Source of the DNA: an uncultured Collinsella sp.
GTDB taxonomy: Bacteria; Actinomycetota; Coriobacteriia; Coriobacteriales; Coriobacteriaceae
Direction: 5' to 3'
Length of the DNA stretch: 5,573 nucleotides
Assembly (NCBI GenBank): GCA_900553415.1
Contig: USDH01000107.1
Coordinates: 1 to 5,573 of the forward strand
In this document: positions 1 to 5,573 of the stretch, one piece after another
Layout: every line of letters starts with the position of its first letter
Position numbering within the stretch: position 1 is the first letter of the stretch
Made by a program: the position numbers and the translations under genes
The notes under the pieces: generated by a model
Databases searched by the model: none
What the model saw: the letters and a program-made list of their open reading frames with translations, nothing else
Told to the model about the DNA's origin: nothing

Positions 1-90
1 CATGGGAAACCGAATGACGGTACGAGCATCCATTCGGCTTCCAAGGCGGCCACGGACAGAACGGGACGAACAGAAAAGAGCGACGGACGC
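1..90. other. Intergenic segment downstream of the MFS relic
   Basis: No credible gene is seen here. An open frame does cross it on the plus strand, but it runs antisense through the MFS relic and has a basic, Arg/Thr-rich composition typical of a shadow frame. The only structure is the inverted repeat at 5-42, listed separately. No clear U-tract terminator for the minus-strand transcript is visible before the window ends. Confidence 0.6.
5..42 (-). other. Long-stem hairpin downstream of the MFS relic
   Basis: Positions 10-16 (CCGAATG) and 31-37 (CATTCGG) are perfect inverted repeats. Bases 5-8 and 39-42 extend the stem. The 9/38 pair is an A/C mismatch on the plus strand but a G-U wobble in minus-strand RNA, as is 17/30. 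Minus-strand RNA could therefore form about 13 pairs around a 12-base loop. It lies some 50 bases past the MFS stop codon. Only a short U run (about three) interrupts the distal arm and none follows it, so a standard intrinsic terminator is not supported. It may be a 3' stabilising structure, a bidirectional element or chance. Confidence 0.4.
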
Positions 91-935
91 CTACTCCCCC
101 GCCACGCTCGCGCGCAGCTTGGCGGCGATGGGCTCCGAGGCCAGCAGGAATACGAGCATGACCACAGAACACACCAGGCACACGATCCAGGTGCTCGCAA
201 AGGAACCCGTGGCATCGAACAGCACGCCCGAGACGATAGCGCCCACGGTGCCGCCGACCATCTCGAGCGAGGTAATGGTGCCCGTGACCTTACCGAGGTC
301 GGCCATGCCAAACTGCTTGGAAGCCGCGATCGTGGGCGTGATGGTGCCCATGCACGTTCCGATACCAAAGCTCACAGCGGCGACAATAGGACCGAGGTCC
401 GTCGTCGGGAAGCACAGCGCCACGCAGGCGATAATGCACGCAACGGAGCCAAGGATATTGCCAAAGCGCAGACCGAAACGGTCATAGATCGCACCGAGCG
501 AAATCTTGGCGATAACGACGGTGACCATGTAGGCCGAAAGCACGGTACCTGCCCACATGGGATCGTGGCCGCCCGTGACGATCTTGGCGCCGTTGACGGT
601 AACACTCGTCATGTTGGTGACCTGGTTGGGCAAGATGGCGCCGTTAACGAGACCCATAAAGAGGAAGGCGACGACAAGCAGCCAAAACGCCGGGCTCTTC
701 TTGATACGAGACCAGCCGACGCTAACCTCGGGCGCCGTGCGCTCGTCCTTGTCACCCGCGGTGGAAACAGACGGATCGCCCGGGTTCTCGCCGAGCGGCT
801 TAAGGCCAATCTCGGAAGGCTTGGTGCGGAAGGAATAGTCATGCAGTTAACGAAAATGGTGTAGCACGTGGCCATGATGACAAAGCCGGAGGCCACCACG
901 AGCCAGCCGAGGAAGAACTTACGCTGCTGGGACAT
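91..935 (-). pseudogene. MFS transporter (OFA-like), internally deleted and frameshifted
   Basis: This is the remnant of a twelve-helix major facilitator transporter of the oxalate/formate antiporter-like type. Translation from ATG at 935 follows an AAGGAG site (940-945) and gives a normal first helix, with FLGWLVVASGFVIMATCY followed by TIFVNC. Near 840-845 the frame then turns into Arg/Ser-rich nonsense. A second frame resumes the family sequence at once with SFRTKPSEIGLKPLGENPGD, the central loop that normally follows helix 6. It continues through helices 7-12 (SPAFWLLVVAFLFMGLVNG onward, with GAIYDRFG as a loop 8-9 motif) to a TAG at 91-93. About 31 N-terminal and 249 C-terminal residues remain. 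Helices 2-6, roughly 130-150 residues by comparison with the usual 400-430, are missing. The upstream extension of the second frame meets a TAA within GTTAAC at 846-851, so no normal start serves it. From ATG at 657 a six-helix fragment could be made, but that Met lies inside a helix and is not a credible start. An assembly error is the main alternative. Confidence 0.83.
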
Positions 936-939
936 ACTG

Positions 940-945
940 CTCCTT
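940..945 (-). promoter_or_regulatory. Ribosome binding site of the MFS relic
   Basis: On the minus strand AAGGAG stands four bases before the ATG at 935. It shows that the truncated N-terminal frame still has its original translation start, so the gene was inactivated by the internal lesion and not by loss of initiation signals. Confidence 0.6.
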
Positions 946-962
946 ATTTAACAAACGAATAG

Positions 963-979
963 CCGGCGCCGGGCGCCGG
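963..979 (-). other. All-G/C hairpin ahead of the MFS relic
   Basis: CCGGCGC (963-969) and GCGCCGG (973-979) form a seven-pair stem with a three-base loop; read as DNA it is an 8+8 palindrome with one central base. On the minus strand it is followed by a mixed U-rich stretch (CTATTCGTTTGTT), not a clean U-run. It sits about 80 bases after the amidohydrolase stop and about 30 bases before the MFS start. It could be a weak terminator for the amidohydrolase transcript or a site controlling the MFS gene. The sequence alone does not decide between these. Confidence 0.4.
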
Positions 980-995
980 TAGTGCCCAAGATTGC

Positions 996-1051
996 CTTGA
1001 AAGACAAGGGCATAGGCCTTACGGCCATGCCCGCAGGCTTGAAAGGCAAGG
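996..1051. repeat. 14-bp imperfect direct repeats flanking a hairpin
   Basis: CTTGAAAGACAAGG (996-1009) and CTTGAAAGGCAAGG (1038-1051) match at 13 of 14 bases. The first copy is itself partly self-complementary (CCTTG at 995-999 with CAAGG at 1005-1009). Between the copies lies a ten-pair hairpin: GGGCAT (1008-1013) with ATGCCC (1027-1032), and GGCC (1015-1018) with GGCC (1023-1026), closed by a TTAC loop with one bulged A. TTGCCTT (992-998) can also pair with AAGGCAA (1043-1049), giving an alternative fold. The array begins eight bases past the amidohydrolase stop codon. It may be a transcript-end structure or a dispersed intergenic repeat; there is no long U-run. Confidence 0.5.
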
Positions 1052-1058
1052 TTGGGTG

Positions 1059-2354
1059 CTACCGGTGGTCGGCGATATAGCCCAGAGCGACGGCGGTATA
1101 GGCCGCGGCACCGAGTGGCAGCTCGGCATCGTTAAAGCGCGCCTTGGGATGGTGCTGGGCAAAATGCTCATCCGTATCGGTTACAGCGGCGCCCACGGTA
1201 AAGTACGCGCTCGGGATCTCGCTCGAGATAAGCGCAAAGTCCTCGCTCGCCATGGCGTGGAACAACGGCAGGAAAGCTGCCTTGGGCAATGTCGCACCCA
1301 CATAGCCCAGCGATGCCTGAGTCATATCGCTGTCGAGCACAAGCGGCGAAACATCCGAAAGCGTCTCGATGGTCGCTGGCGTACGATATGTTGCGGCAAC
1401 GCCGTTGACGACCTCGGCGATACGCTCCTTGAGATGAGCCATGAGCTCGACATCGAAGCCGCGCAGCGTTCCCTCGAGCACGCAGGTGTCGGGGATGACG
1501 TTGGCCGCCAAGCCGCCGGCAAACTTACCCACGGTGAGTGCGACCTCCTTGGCCGCCGGCACCTCTCGGGAGATGAGCTCCTGGAGTGCCAGGTGCACAT
1601 GGACGCCAGCCGTGATGGGGTCGATGCAGATCTCGGGGCTCGAGCCATGGCCGCCCTTGCCCTGCAGCGTGATGCGAAAACCGTACACGCCCGAAAGCGC
1701 CGGGCTCCCATAGAGCACCAGGCCGAGCGGCGACTGGCTGTTAACGTGCATGGCGAAAGCCGCCTGGGGACGCGGGTTCTGCAGCAGGCCATCGGCAATG
1801 GCAGCGCGTGCCCCTTCAAAGGTCTCCTCGCCCGGCTGGAACAGCAACTTAACCGTGGCGTTGGCATCAACAAGCTCGGCCTCGCGGGCCTTGAGCAGGC
1901 GCGCCGCACCAAGCAGGGCCGTCGCGTGCATATCGTGACCGCAAGCATGCATGCAGCCATTGGTGGATGCAAAGGGCTCGCCGGATTCCTCGACAACGGG
2001 CAGGGCATCCATATCGCCTCGGAGCATGACGACCGTTCCGGCCTGCTCATTCGTGCAGACGCCATTGCCCCGGGCCGCGGCGGCACCGGCGCCGACAAGG
2101 CCCACAACGCAGGAACCATCAACGAGCGTGGCAAATGGGATGTCCATCTCGGTCAGGCGCGCTTGGATATACGCAGAGGTCTGTGGGAGGCTATTACCCA
2201 GCTCGGGCATCTGGTGGAGATCGTGTCGCCACGCAGCGAGCTCGTCTGCAAAAGCCTGAGCTTCTGCAACAAGACCATCACCGATAGCGGTCTGCGCCGC
2301 TGCGGTAGCCTGAGGCGCTGGTTGCGGTTGAAGATCGGACAGAGCTGATGCCAT
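1059..2354 (-). CDS. M20D family metallo-amidohydrolase (N-acyl amino acid hydrolase-like)
   Basis: This 431-residue cytosolic enzyme is predicted to cleave an amide bond that releases an amino acid from an acyl, aryl or similar conjugate; M20D relatives include hippurate, N-acetyl-amino acid and auxin-conjugate hydrolases. The family signatures occur in order: WRHDLHQMPEL (42-52), LRGDMDALPV (111-120), ACGHDMHA (137-144), FQPGEETFEGA (172-182), AMHV (201-204), GKGGHGSSPE (232-241) in the lid domain, ASEDF (369-373) and HHPKARF (401-407). By family alignment the two-metal ligands should be C138, H140, E177, H203 and H401, with E176 as the general base; all are present, so the enzyme looks active. 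Residues 1-35 form an Ala/Gln-rich extension that is not a signal peptide. The start at 2354 is chosen because GGAGGG precedes it by five bases; a longer in-frame start at 2408 would extend the protein through the upstream palindrome and lacks such a site. The EamA terminator lies just upstream, so it probably has its own promoter. The substrate cannot be read from the sequence. Confidence 0.93.
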   Translation of the reverse strand: MASALSDLQPQPAPQATAAAQTAIGDGLVAEAQAFADELAAWRHDLHQMPELGNSLPQTSAYIQARLTEMDIPFATLVDGSCVVGLVGAGAAAARGNGVCTNEQAGTVVMLRGDMDALPVVEESGEPFASTNGCMHACGHDMHATALLGAARLLKAREAELVDANATVKLLFQPGEETFEGARAAIADGLLQNPRPQAAFAMHVNSQSPLGLVLYGSPALSGVYGFRITLQGKGGHGSSPEICIDPITAGVHVHLALQELISREVPAAKEVALTVGKFAGGLAANVIPDTCVLEGTLRGFDVELMAHLKERIAEVVNGVAATYRTPATIETLSDVSPLVLDSDMTQASLGYVGATLPKAAFLPLFHAMASEDFALISSEIPSAYFTVGAAVTDTDEHFAQHHPKARFNDAELPLGAAAYTAVALGYIADHR

Positions 2355-2359
2355 AGATG

Positions 2360-2365
2360 CCCTCC
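2360..2365 (-). promoter_or_regulatory. Ribosome binding site deciding the amidohydrolase start
   Basis: GGAGGG on the minus strand lies five bases before ATG at 2354. It supports the 431-residue product over a 449-residue version starting at 2408. Confidence 0.75.
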
Positions 2366-2384
2366 AGTATCGTTTTTGCAGCAA

Positions 2385-2406
2385 GCACTTTGATAGCGTA
2401 AAGTGC
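2385..2406. promoter_or_regulatory. Palindrome upstream of the amidohydrolase, candidate operator
   Basis: GCACTTT (2385-2391) and AAAGTGC (2400-2406) are perfect 7-bp inverted repeats with an 8-bp spacer, 22 bp in all. The element lies between the permease terminator and the amidohydrolase ribosome binding site, where a promoter is expected. Hexamers near it on the minus strand, such as TATCAA and TACGCT, are too weak to fix a promoter. Size and position fit a dimeric repressor or activator site, but no regulator gene is in the window to pair it with. Confidence 0.4.
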
Positions 2407-2430
2407 AAGGTACTACTTTAAGGGCGAGGC

Positions 2431-2458
2431 ATAAAAAATGCCGCCCCGGGAGGGCGGC
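2431..2458 (-). terminator. Factor-independent terminator of the EamA permease gene
   Basis: On the minus strand GCCGCCC pairs with GGGCGGC (2458-2452 with 2446-2440) around a five-base loop, and is followed at once by A then six T (2439-2433). The stem begins 12 bases after the permease stop codon. This is a classic intrinsic terminator and separates the permease from the amidohydrolase transcript. Confidence 0.92.
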
Positions 2459-2470
2459 GCAACAAGTTGT

Positions 2471-3454
2471 TTACAATTGCGGGCGCGGCTTTCGACGCAA
2501 AAAATCGAAGTGAGTCTCGCTCAAGATAATCGACAGGAAGATGAGCGCGAAGCCGGCGAGCAGGCGCGAGGTGAGCGCCTCCCCCATCAACAGCACCGAG
2601 AACAGCACACCCGAGGGCGACTCCATCGAAAGGAGCAGCGAGCCCGTCGAGGCCGGGACATGCGCCAGGCCGACGTTTTGGATGAGCAGAGCCGCGCATG
2701 TGCAGCCCACCGAGAGAAACGCCATCGCACTGATAAAGCTCGGCGTCCACACGGACAGAGGCGCTTGGGTCTCGAATAGCAGCGACGTTGCCAGGTTCAG
2801 CACGCCGTTGCCCACAAACATCCAAAACGTGATGACGTTGATGTCCATTTTGCGACCGTACTTGGCAGTCACCGCCATCTGGATGGCGAAAAAGGCCGCA
2901 CCCGCCAGCGTAATGACGTCACCAATGTTGAATTCAACGCTATCGAGTGCGACGAGGCCAATGCCCGCTAGGCACAGCAGCGCGGCACCCAAGTTGTAGC
3001 GCGTGAGCTTTTCGCCGCTCAGGAAATAGCTCGCGAACGGCACAAGGATGCAATACGTGCCCGTCAAAAAAGCATTCTTGCCCGCCGTAGTATGTGCCAG
3101 ACCGACCGTCTGCAACGCATAGGCCGCCCACATGAGCACGCCCATACTCAGGCCAACGATCAGGTTGCGAGCGTTGAGGTGCGCGATGATGCGCTTGTGG
3201 AAGACGGCAAACATGACCAACGCTGCGGGCAGAAAACGTACATAGAGCAGCGCGAACACCGGAATGGTGCCGAGTGCGTCCTTCATAGTGGTAAAGGAGT
3301 AGCCCCAGATAACCGCCACCGAAAGTAGCAGAACTTTCCAGAACAGCGGCGAGCGAGCGCCGGCGCCCCGGGGAATACCGCCCGCGCCCAAATCCTCACG
3401 GGCTACAGGGCTATCGGGCAAGTTTTCGATTTCGTTGGCAGCGTATTGGGCCAT
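2471..3454 (-). CDS. EamA/DMT superfamily permease
   Basis: This 327-residue inner-membrane protein belongs to the drug/metabolite transporter superfamily, whose members export or import small metabolites such as amino acids. A polar N-terminus of about 38 residues precedes two tandem EamA repeats of five helices each, roughly 40-170 and 178-313. The first has IWGYSFTTMKDAL (49-61), LYVRFLPAALV (70-80), ALQTVGLAHTTAGKNAFL (113-130) and a following Pro139. The second has LIQNVGLAHVPASTGSLLL (257-275), then ESP (278-280) and MGE (290-292), the usual repeat-2 helix signatures. A short basic tail (FLRRKPRPQL) ends the protein. The start at 3454 is preferred because GAGGA lies six bases upstream; an in-frame GTG at 3469 would sit on that site. 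The gene has its own terminator and a promoter-like region. The substrate is not recognisable, and nothing is broken or missing. Confidence 0.93.
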   Translation of the reverse strand: MAQYAANEIENLPDSPVAREDLGAGGIPRGAGARSPLFWKVLLLSVAVIWGYSFTTMKDALGTIPVFALLYVRFLPAALVMFAVFHKRIIAHLNARNLIVGLSMGVLMWAAYALQTVGLAHTTAGKNAFLTGTYCILVPFASYFLSGEKLTRYNLGAALLCLAGIGLVALDSVEFNIGDVITLAGAAFFAIQMAVTAKYGRKMDINVITFWMFVGNGVLNLATSLLFETQAPLSVWTPSFISAMAFLSVGCTCAALLIQNVGLAHVPASTGSLLLSMESPSGVLFSVLLMGEALTSRLLAGFALIFLSIILSETHFDFLRRKPRPQL

Positions 3455-3460
3455 GGAACA

Positions 3461-3465
3461 TCCTC
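3461..3465 (-). promoter_or_regulatory. Ribosome binding site deciding the permease start
   Basis: GAGGA on the minus strand, six bases before ATG at 3454. It supports the 327-residue protein over an extension from a GTG at 3469. Confidence 0.65.
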
Positions 3466-3489
3466 GCACTCAATCTGGGCGTGGTGTCC

Positions 3490-3509
3490 GCACGCGTATG
3501 GCTGCGTGC
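3490..3509. promoter_or_regulatory. Small palindrome in the permease upstream region
   Basis: GCACGC (3490-3495) and GCGTGC (3504-3509) are inverted repeats with an 8-bp spacer. The element overlaps the -10-like hexamer at 3495-3500, so a protein bound here could block that promoter. The alternative is a minor hairpin in the leader RNA, or chance in GC-rich DNA. Confidence 0.3.
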
Positions 3510-3523
3510 CGCCTCATGGTCAA
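3495..3523 (-). promoter_or_regulatory. Candidate promoter of the permease gene
   Basis: On the minus strand TTGACC (3523-3518) matches the -35 consensus at five of six bases. After a 17-base spacer CATACG (3500-3495) matches -10 at only three of six. It lies just beyond the terminator at 3522-3558 and about 40 bases before the permease start, the expected place. The weak -10 keeps this tentative. Confidence 0.35.
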
Positions 3524-3558
3524 ATAAAAACAGGGCGCACCGGACCCCCGGCACGCCC
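3522..3558 (-). terminator. Factor-independent terminator after the YhgE/Pip gene
   Basis: In minus-strand RNA, 3558-3548 (GGGCGTGCCGG) pairs with 3543-3533 (CCGGTGCGCCC): eleven pairs, the two central ones G-U wobbles, around a four-base loop. A U-rich run (TGTTTTTATTT) follows. It lies about 100 bases beyond the YhgE/Pip stop, further than usual, with a perfect TTGACA on the same strand between them (3613-3608). It most likely ends the YhgE/Pip transcript, but a leader attenuator for the permease cannot be excluded. Confidence 0.8.
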
Positions 3559-3655
3559 CGCTACTGTAGCAACAATCAGCGCTGCATCGCAATCCAGCAT
3601 AATAAAGTGTCAAACTGGAAGACCTCGATGTTCTGACAGCGTTTACGTGGCTGAA

Positions 3656-5573
3656 CTAAATCAATTTGGTTGACTCCAGCTTTTCGATGATCCAGTCGTT
3701 GGCTTTGATGACCGGGCGGCGGAAGACCACACCCAGGGCCAGCGACGGAATCAGATAGCTCGCCAGAATGCCTAGCTCAATCCAGTACTCCATATGGTAG
3801 GCACCGGCCATGGCGGCATGCATGGCGTTGATGCCGTGAGTAAACGGCAGGAACGGATAGATCGCCTGGAACACAGGGCCGGTCATCTCGATGGGGAACG
3901 TACCGCCCGAACCGCCGACCTGCATAACCAACAGCACGACGGCGAGCGCCTTGCCGATATCGCCAAACGAAACCGTAAGCGTGTAGACGATATTGGAGAA
4001 CACGAGACTCGCGACCCAGCCCGCCAGCACAAACTGCAGCGGGTCGTCGCACTGGATGCCAAAGAACAGGATGTCGCCCGCGCACACGAGCGTTGCCTGC
4101 AGCAGGGCCAGACCGCCAAAGAACAGGTAGCGGCCCAGGTAGATCTCGTGCAGGCGCACGGGGATGAGCTCGTTGATGAGCTCGTCGTCGACCGAGACCT
4201 TCATCATGGCCGCCAGCACGATCGAGCCGACCCATAGCGACAGAATCGTGTAGAACGGTGCCATGGCCGAACCGTAGTTACGAATCGGATAGACCGGCTT
4301 GCGATCGAGCGCGACGGGGCCGGAAAGCGACACGGCCAAACCCTCGGGATCGTTGCCAATCATCGTCTTGATCGTGGCAAGGTCGTCCGACATCAGGGCG
4401 CCATCGAGCTCGTCCTTAAACGCACTGATCTTGTCCGACGCCTCGCCCAGCTGATCGGAAGCCTTGTTGACCAGCTTTGCAGCCTTGGAGAGGCCCTTTG
4501 CCAGCGAACCGGATGCGTCGGTCAGGCCGGCAACAGCACTATCCAGATCGTTCGAAATACCGTTCAGCGAATCCAAAACGCCCGAGATGGTCTTCTTGAG
4601 CTCCTTTGCCTTGGCCGAGAACGTGGAGTCGTAGTCGAACTTGGCGCCCGAAATGCCCGCCTTGGCATCGGCGATGGCCTGATCGACCTCGGCACGCGTG
4701 CTGTTGACCTCTGCCATGCTGTCAGAAAGGGACTTAGCAGTTGCCGTCAGGTCCTTGGCGTTGTTGCGATACTCCACCGCGATCCTGCCCAGCGATGTTG
4801 CCACAGATTTAAGGCTCTCCTGGAGCTTTTCGTCACTGACCTGCTCGGCAAAGCCGCGGAGCTGGTCGGCCGTGGCGTCGATATCGTCGGCACGTGTATT
4901 GAGCGCCGCCGCGGCATCGTTGAGCTGAGACACCGTAAGGTAGACATGCTGATTCGCGGCATCGAATGCCTTCGCAAGCTCGGCGGACACGTTGTCGAAC
5001 GAGCCCGCGCTTCCGTCAATCGCGGCGTTGATGGCGTCGTTGGCGGCCTTCAGCGCTTCTTTGGAATCGCTCATGCCGCTCTTGGCATGCTCCATCAACT
5101 GCTTGGTCGACTCATCGACCGTACCCGTCTGCTGGAGCATACCGCTCGCCGACGTCAACGAATCGGACGTAGAGCTCAAAATGCCCGCCAGCGACGAAGC
5201 ATTAGCCTGAACGTCTTGCAGGTCCCCAATCGAATCGCCGAGCGTCGAGGACAGGTTGGCGATAAAGTTGCTGACCTGGTCGGTGCTCATGTAATCGAGC
5301 AGGCTGGACACCGTCTTAAGACCGATGCTCGTAATGGTCTCGGTAAAAGATTCGTTAACCTGGTTCTGAACGGCGCTCGAACCCTTCTCGGTCACGATCT
5401 GCGCGATGGCGTTGGCCTTCTGATTCTCGTAAAACTCGATATCGGCATGCTTAACGTCGGTCGAAAAGAGCGTCATCATATCGGCACTAAACGTCTTAGG
5501 GATAACGACAGCCGCATAGTATGCGCCCGATTTGACGCCCTCGATGGCCTTTTCTCGATCGTTGAGCACAACC
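3656..5573 (-). CDS. YhgE/Pip family membrane protein, N-terminus beyond the window
   Basis: This is the C-terminal ~638 residues of a large membrane protein related to phage infection protein (Pip), YhgE and, more distantly, the type VII secretion subunit EsaA. The frame is open to the right edge, so the first ~100 or more residues, including the expected first helix, are missing; no start is called. Numbering from the GTG at 5569: residues 1-80 match the family N-terminal extracellular domain (AIEGVKSGAYYAAVVIPKTF at 8-27, then YENQKANAIAQIVTEKG at 47-63). Residues 85-395 are a long helical, Ser/Ala/Asp-rich region with repeated Leu/Ile/Val spacing, probably a coiled-coil stalk outside the membrane. 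Residues 425-617 are an ABC-2-like membrane domain: helices near 436-456, 481-503, 511-533, 537-553 and 598-617, with ELIPVRLHEIYLGRYLFFG (466-484) and a Gly-rich GGSGGTFPIEM (552-562) typical of the YhgE/Pip C-terminal domain. A short amphipathic tail follows. No ATPase is encoded nearby. Function in this organism is unknown; Pip is a phage receptor in Lactococcus. Confidence 0.88.
   Translation of the reverse strand, partial: VVLNDREKAIEGVKSGAYYAAVVIPKTFSADMMTLFSTDVKHADIEFYENQKANAIAQIVTEKGSSAVQNQVNESFTETITSIGLKTVSSLLDYMSTDQVSNFIANLSSTLGDSIGDLQDVQANASSLAGILSSTSDSLTSASGMLQQTGTVDESTKQLMEHAKSGMSDSKEALKAANDAINAAIDGSAGSFDNVSAELAKAFDAANQHVYLTVSQLNDAAAALNTRADDIDATADQLRGFAEQVSDEKLQESLKSVATSLGRIAVEYRNNAKDLTATAKSLSDSMAEVNSTRAEVDQAIADAKAGISGAKFDYDSTFSAKAKELKKTISGVLDSLNGISNDLDSAVAGLTDASGSLAKGLSKAAKLVNKASDQLGEASDKISAFKDELDGALMSDDLATIKTMIGNDPEGLAVSLSGPVALDRKPVYPIRNYGSAMAPFYTILSLWVGSIVLAAMMKVSVDDELINELIPVRLHEIYLGRYLFFGGLALLQATLVCAGDILFFGIQCDDPLQFVLAGWVASLVFSNIVYTLTVSFGDIGKALAVVLLVMQVGGSGGTFPIEMTGPVFQAIYPFLPFTHGINAMHAAMAGAYHMEYWIELGILASYLIPSLALGVVFRRPVIKANDWIIEKLESTKLI

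Noticed and set aside
2..487. Plus-strand open frame opposite the MFS relic
   Set aside because: Low-complexity Thr/Arg/Pro composition, no domain, and it mirrors the codon pattern of the MFS sequence on the other strand.
91..657. Treating the six-helix MFS fragment as an independent intact gene
   Set aside because: Its first Met is inside a helix, the frame continues upstream with conserved family sequence, and no ribosome binding site stands at 657.
840..851. Programmed ribosomal frameshifting to join the two MFS frames
   Set aside because: No slippery heptamer or downstream stimulatory structure is seen, and joining the frames would still leave helices 2-6 missing.
1322..2134. A second minus-strand frame inside the amidohydrolase
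   Set aside because: Arg/Ser/Pro/Cys-rich out-of-frame translation of the same gene, with no family resemblance.
1056..2348. A 430-codon open frame on the plus strand opposite the amidohydrolase
   Set aside because: It is exactly antisense to a gene with full catalytic motifs, has an Arg/Gly/His-rich composition and no recognisable domain. Long antisense frames are common opposite GC-rich genes.
3608..3638. Imperfect hairpin (TGTCAAAC with GTT-C-TGACA) just past the YhgE/Pip stop as its terminator
   Set aside because: Only eight pairs with a bulge, a 14-base loop and no clean U-run; the hairpin at 3522-3558 is much stronger.
3777..4237. Alternative frames on both strands inside the YhgE/Pip membrane domain
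   Set aside because: Both are His/Arg-rich shadows; the frame with clean transmembrane helices and family motifs is the 3656-5573 one.
1..5573. Search for tRNA, rRNA, CRISPR arrays, insertion sequence ends, phage or defence genes
   Set aside because: No cloverleaf, regular spaced repeats, transposase or other supporting signal was seen by eye on either strand.

Overview
The window is a moderately GC-rich bacterial segment in which every recognisable gene lies on the minus strand. The gene set (an OFA-type major facilitator relic, an M20D amidohydrolase, an EamA/DMT permease and a YhgE/Pip-family membrane protein), the G+C-rich third codon positions and the strong Shine-Dalgarno sites suggest a gut actinobacterium of the Coriobacteriia, possibly Collinsella. 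That taxonomic guess rests on overall impression, not on a marker gene.

Layout in the direction of transcription (high to low coordinates): (1) 5573-3656, the C-terminal ~638 residues of a YhgE/Pip-like protein, whose start lies beyond the right edge. (2) 3655-3455, a 200-base gap with a strong factor-independent terminator, promoter-like hexamers and a small palindrome. (3) 3454-2471, an intact ten-helix EamA permease, closed by a textbook terminator at 2431-2458. (4) 2430-2355, a short upstream region with a 7+7 palindrome. (5) 2354-1059, an intact M20D metallo-amidohydrolase with all expected metal ligands. (6) 1058-936, a gap dense in hairpins and containing a near-perfect 14-bp direct repeat. 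(7) 935-91, an MFS transporter gene that has lost helices 2-6 and its reading frame. (8) 90-1, a short downstream segment with one long-stemmed hairpin.

The genes do not form one obvious pathway. Terminators after the YhgE/Pip gene and after the permease gene suggest mainly separate transcription units. The amidohydrolase and the MFS gene could be linked functionally (uptake of an acylated amino acid or similar compound, then hydrolysis), but here the transporter is broken. I see no RNA gene, insertion sequence, CRISPR array, phage gene or defence system. The most notable observation is the internally deleted transporter; the rest are candidate regulatory structures in the intergenic gaps. 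I did not find a convincing new biological system.
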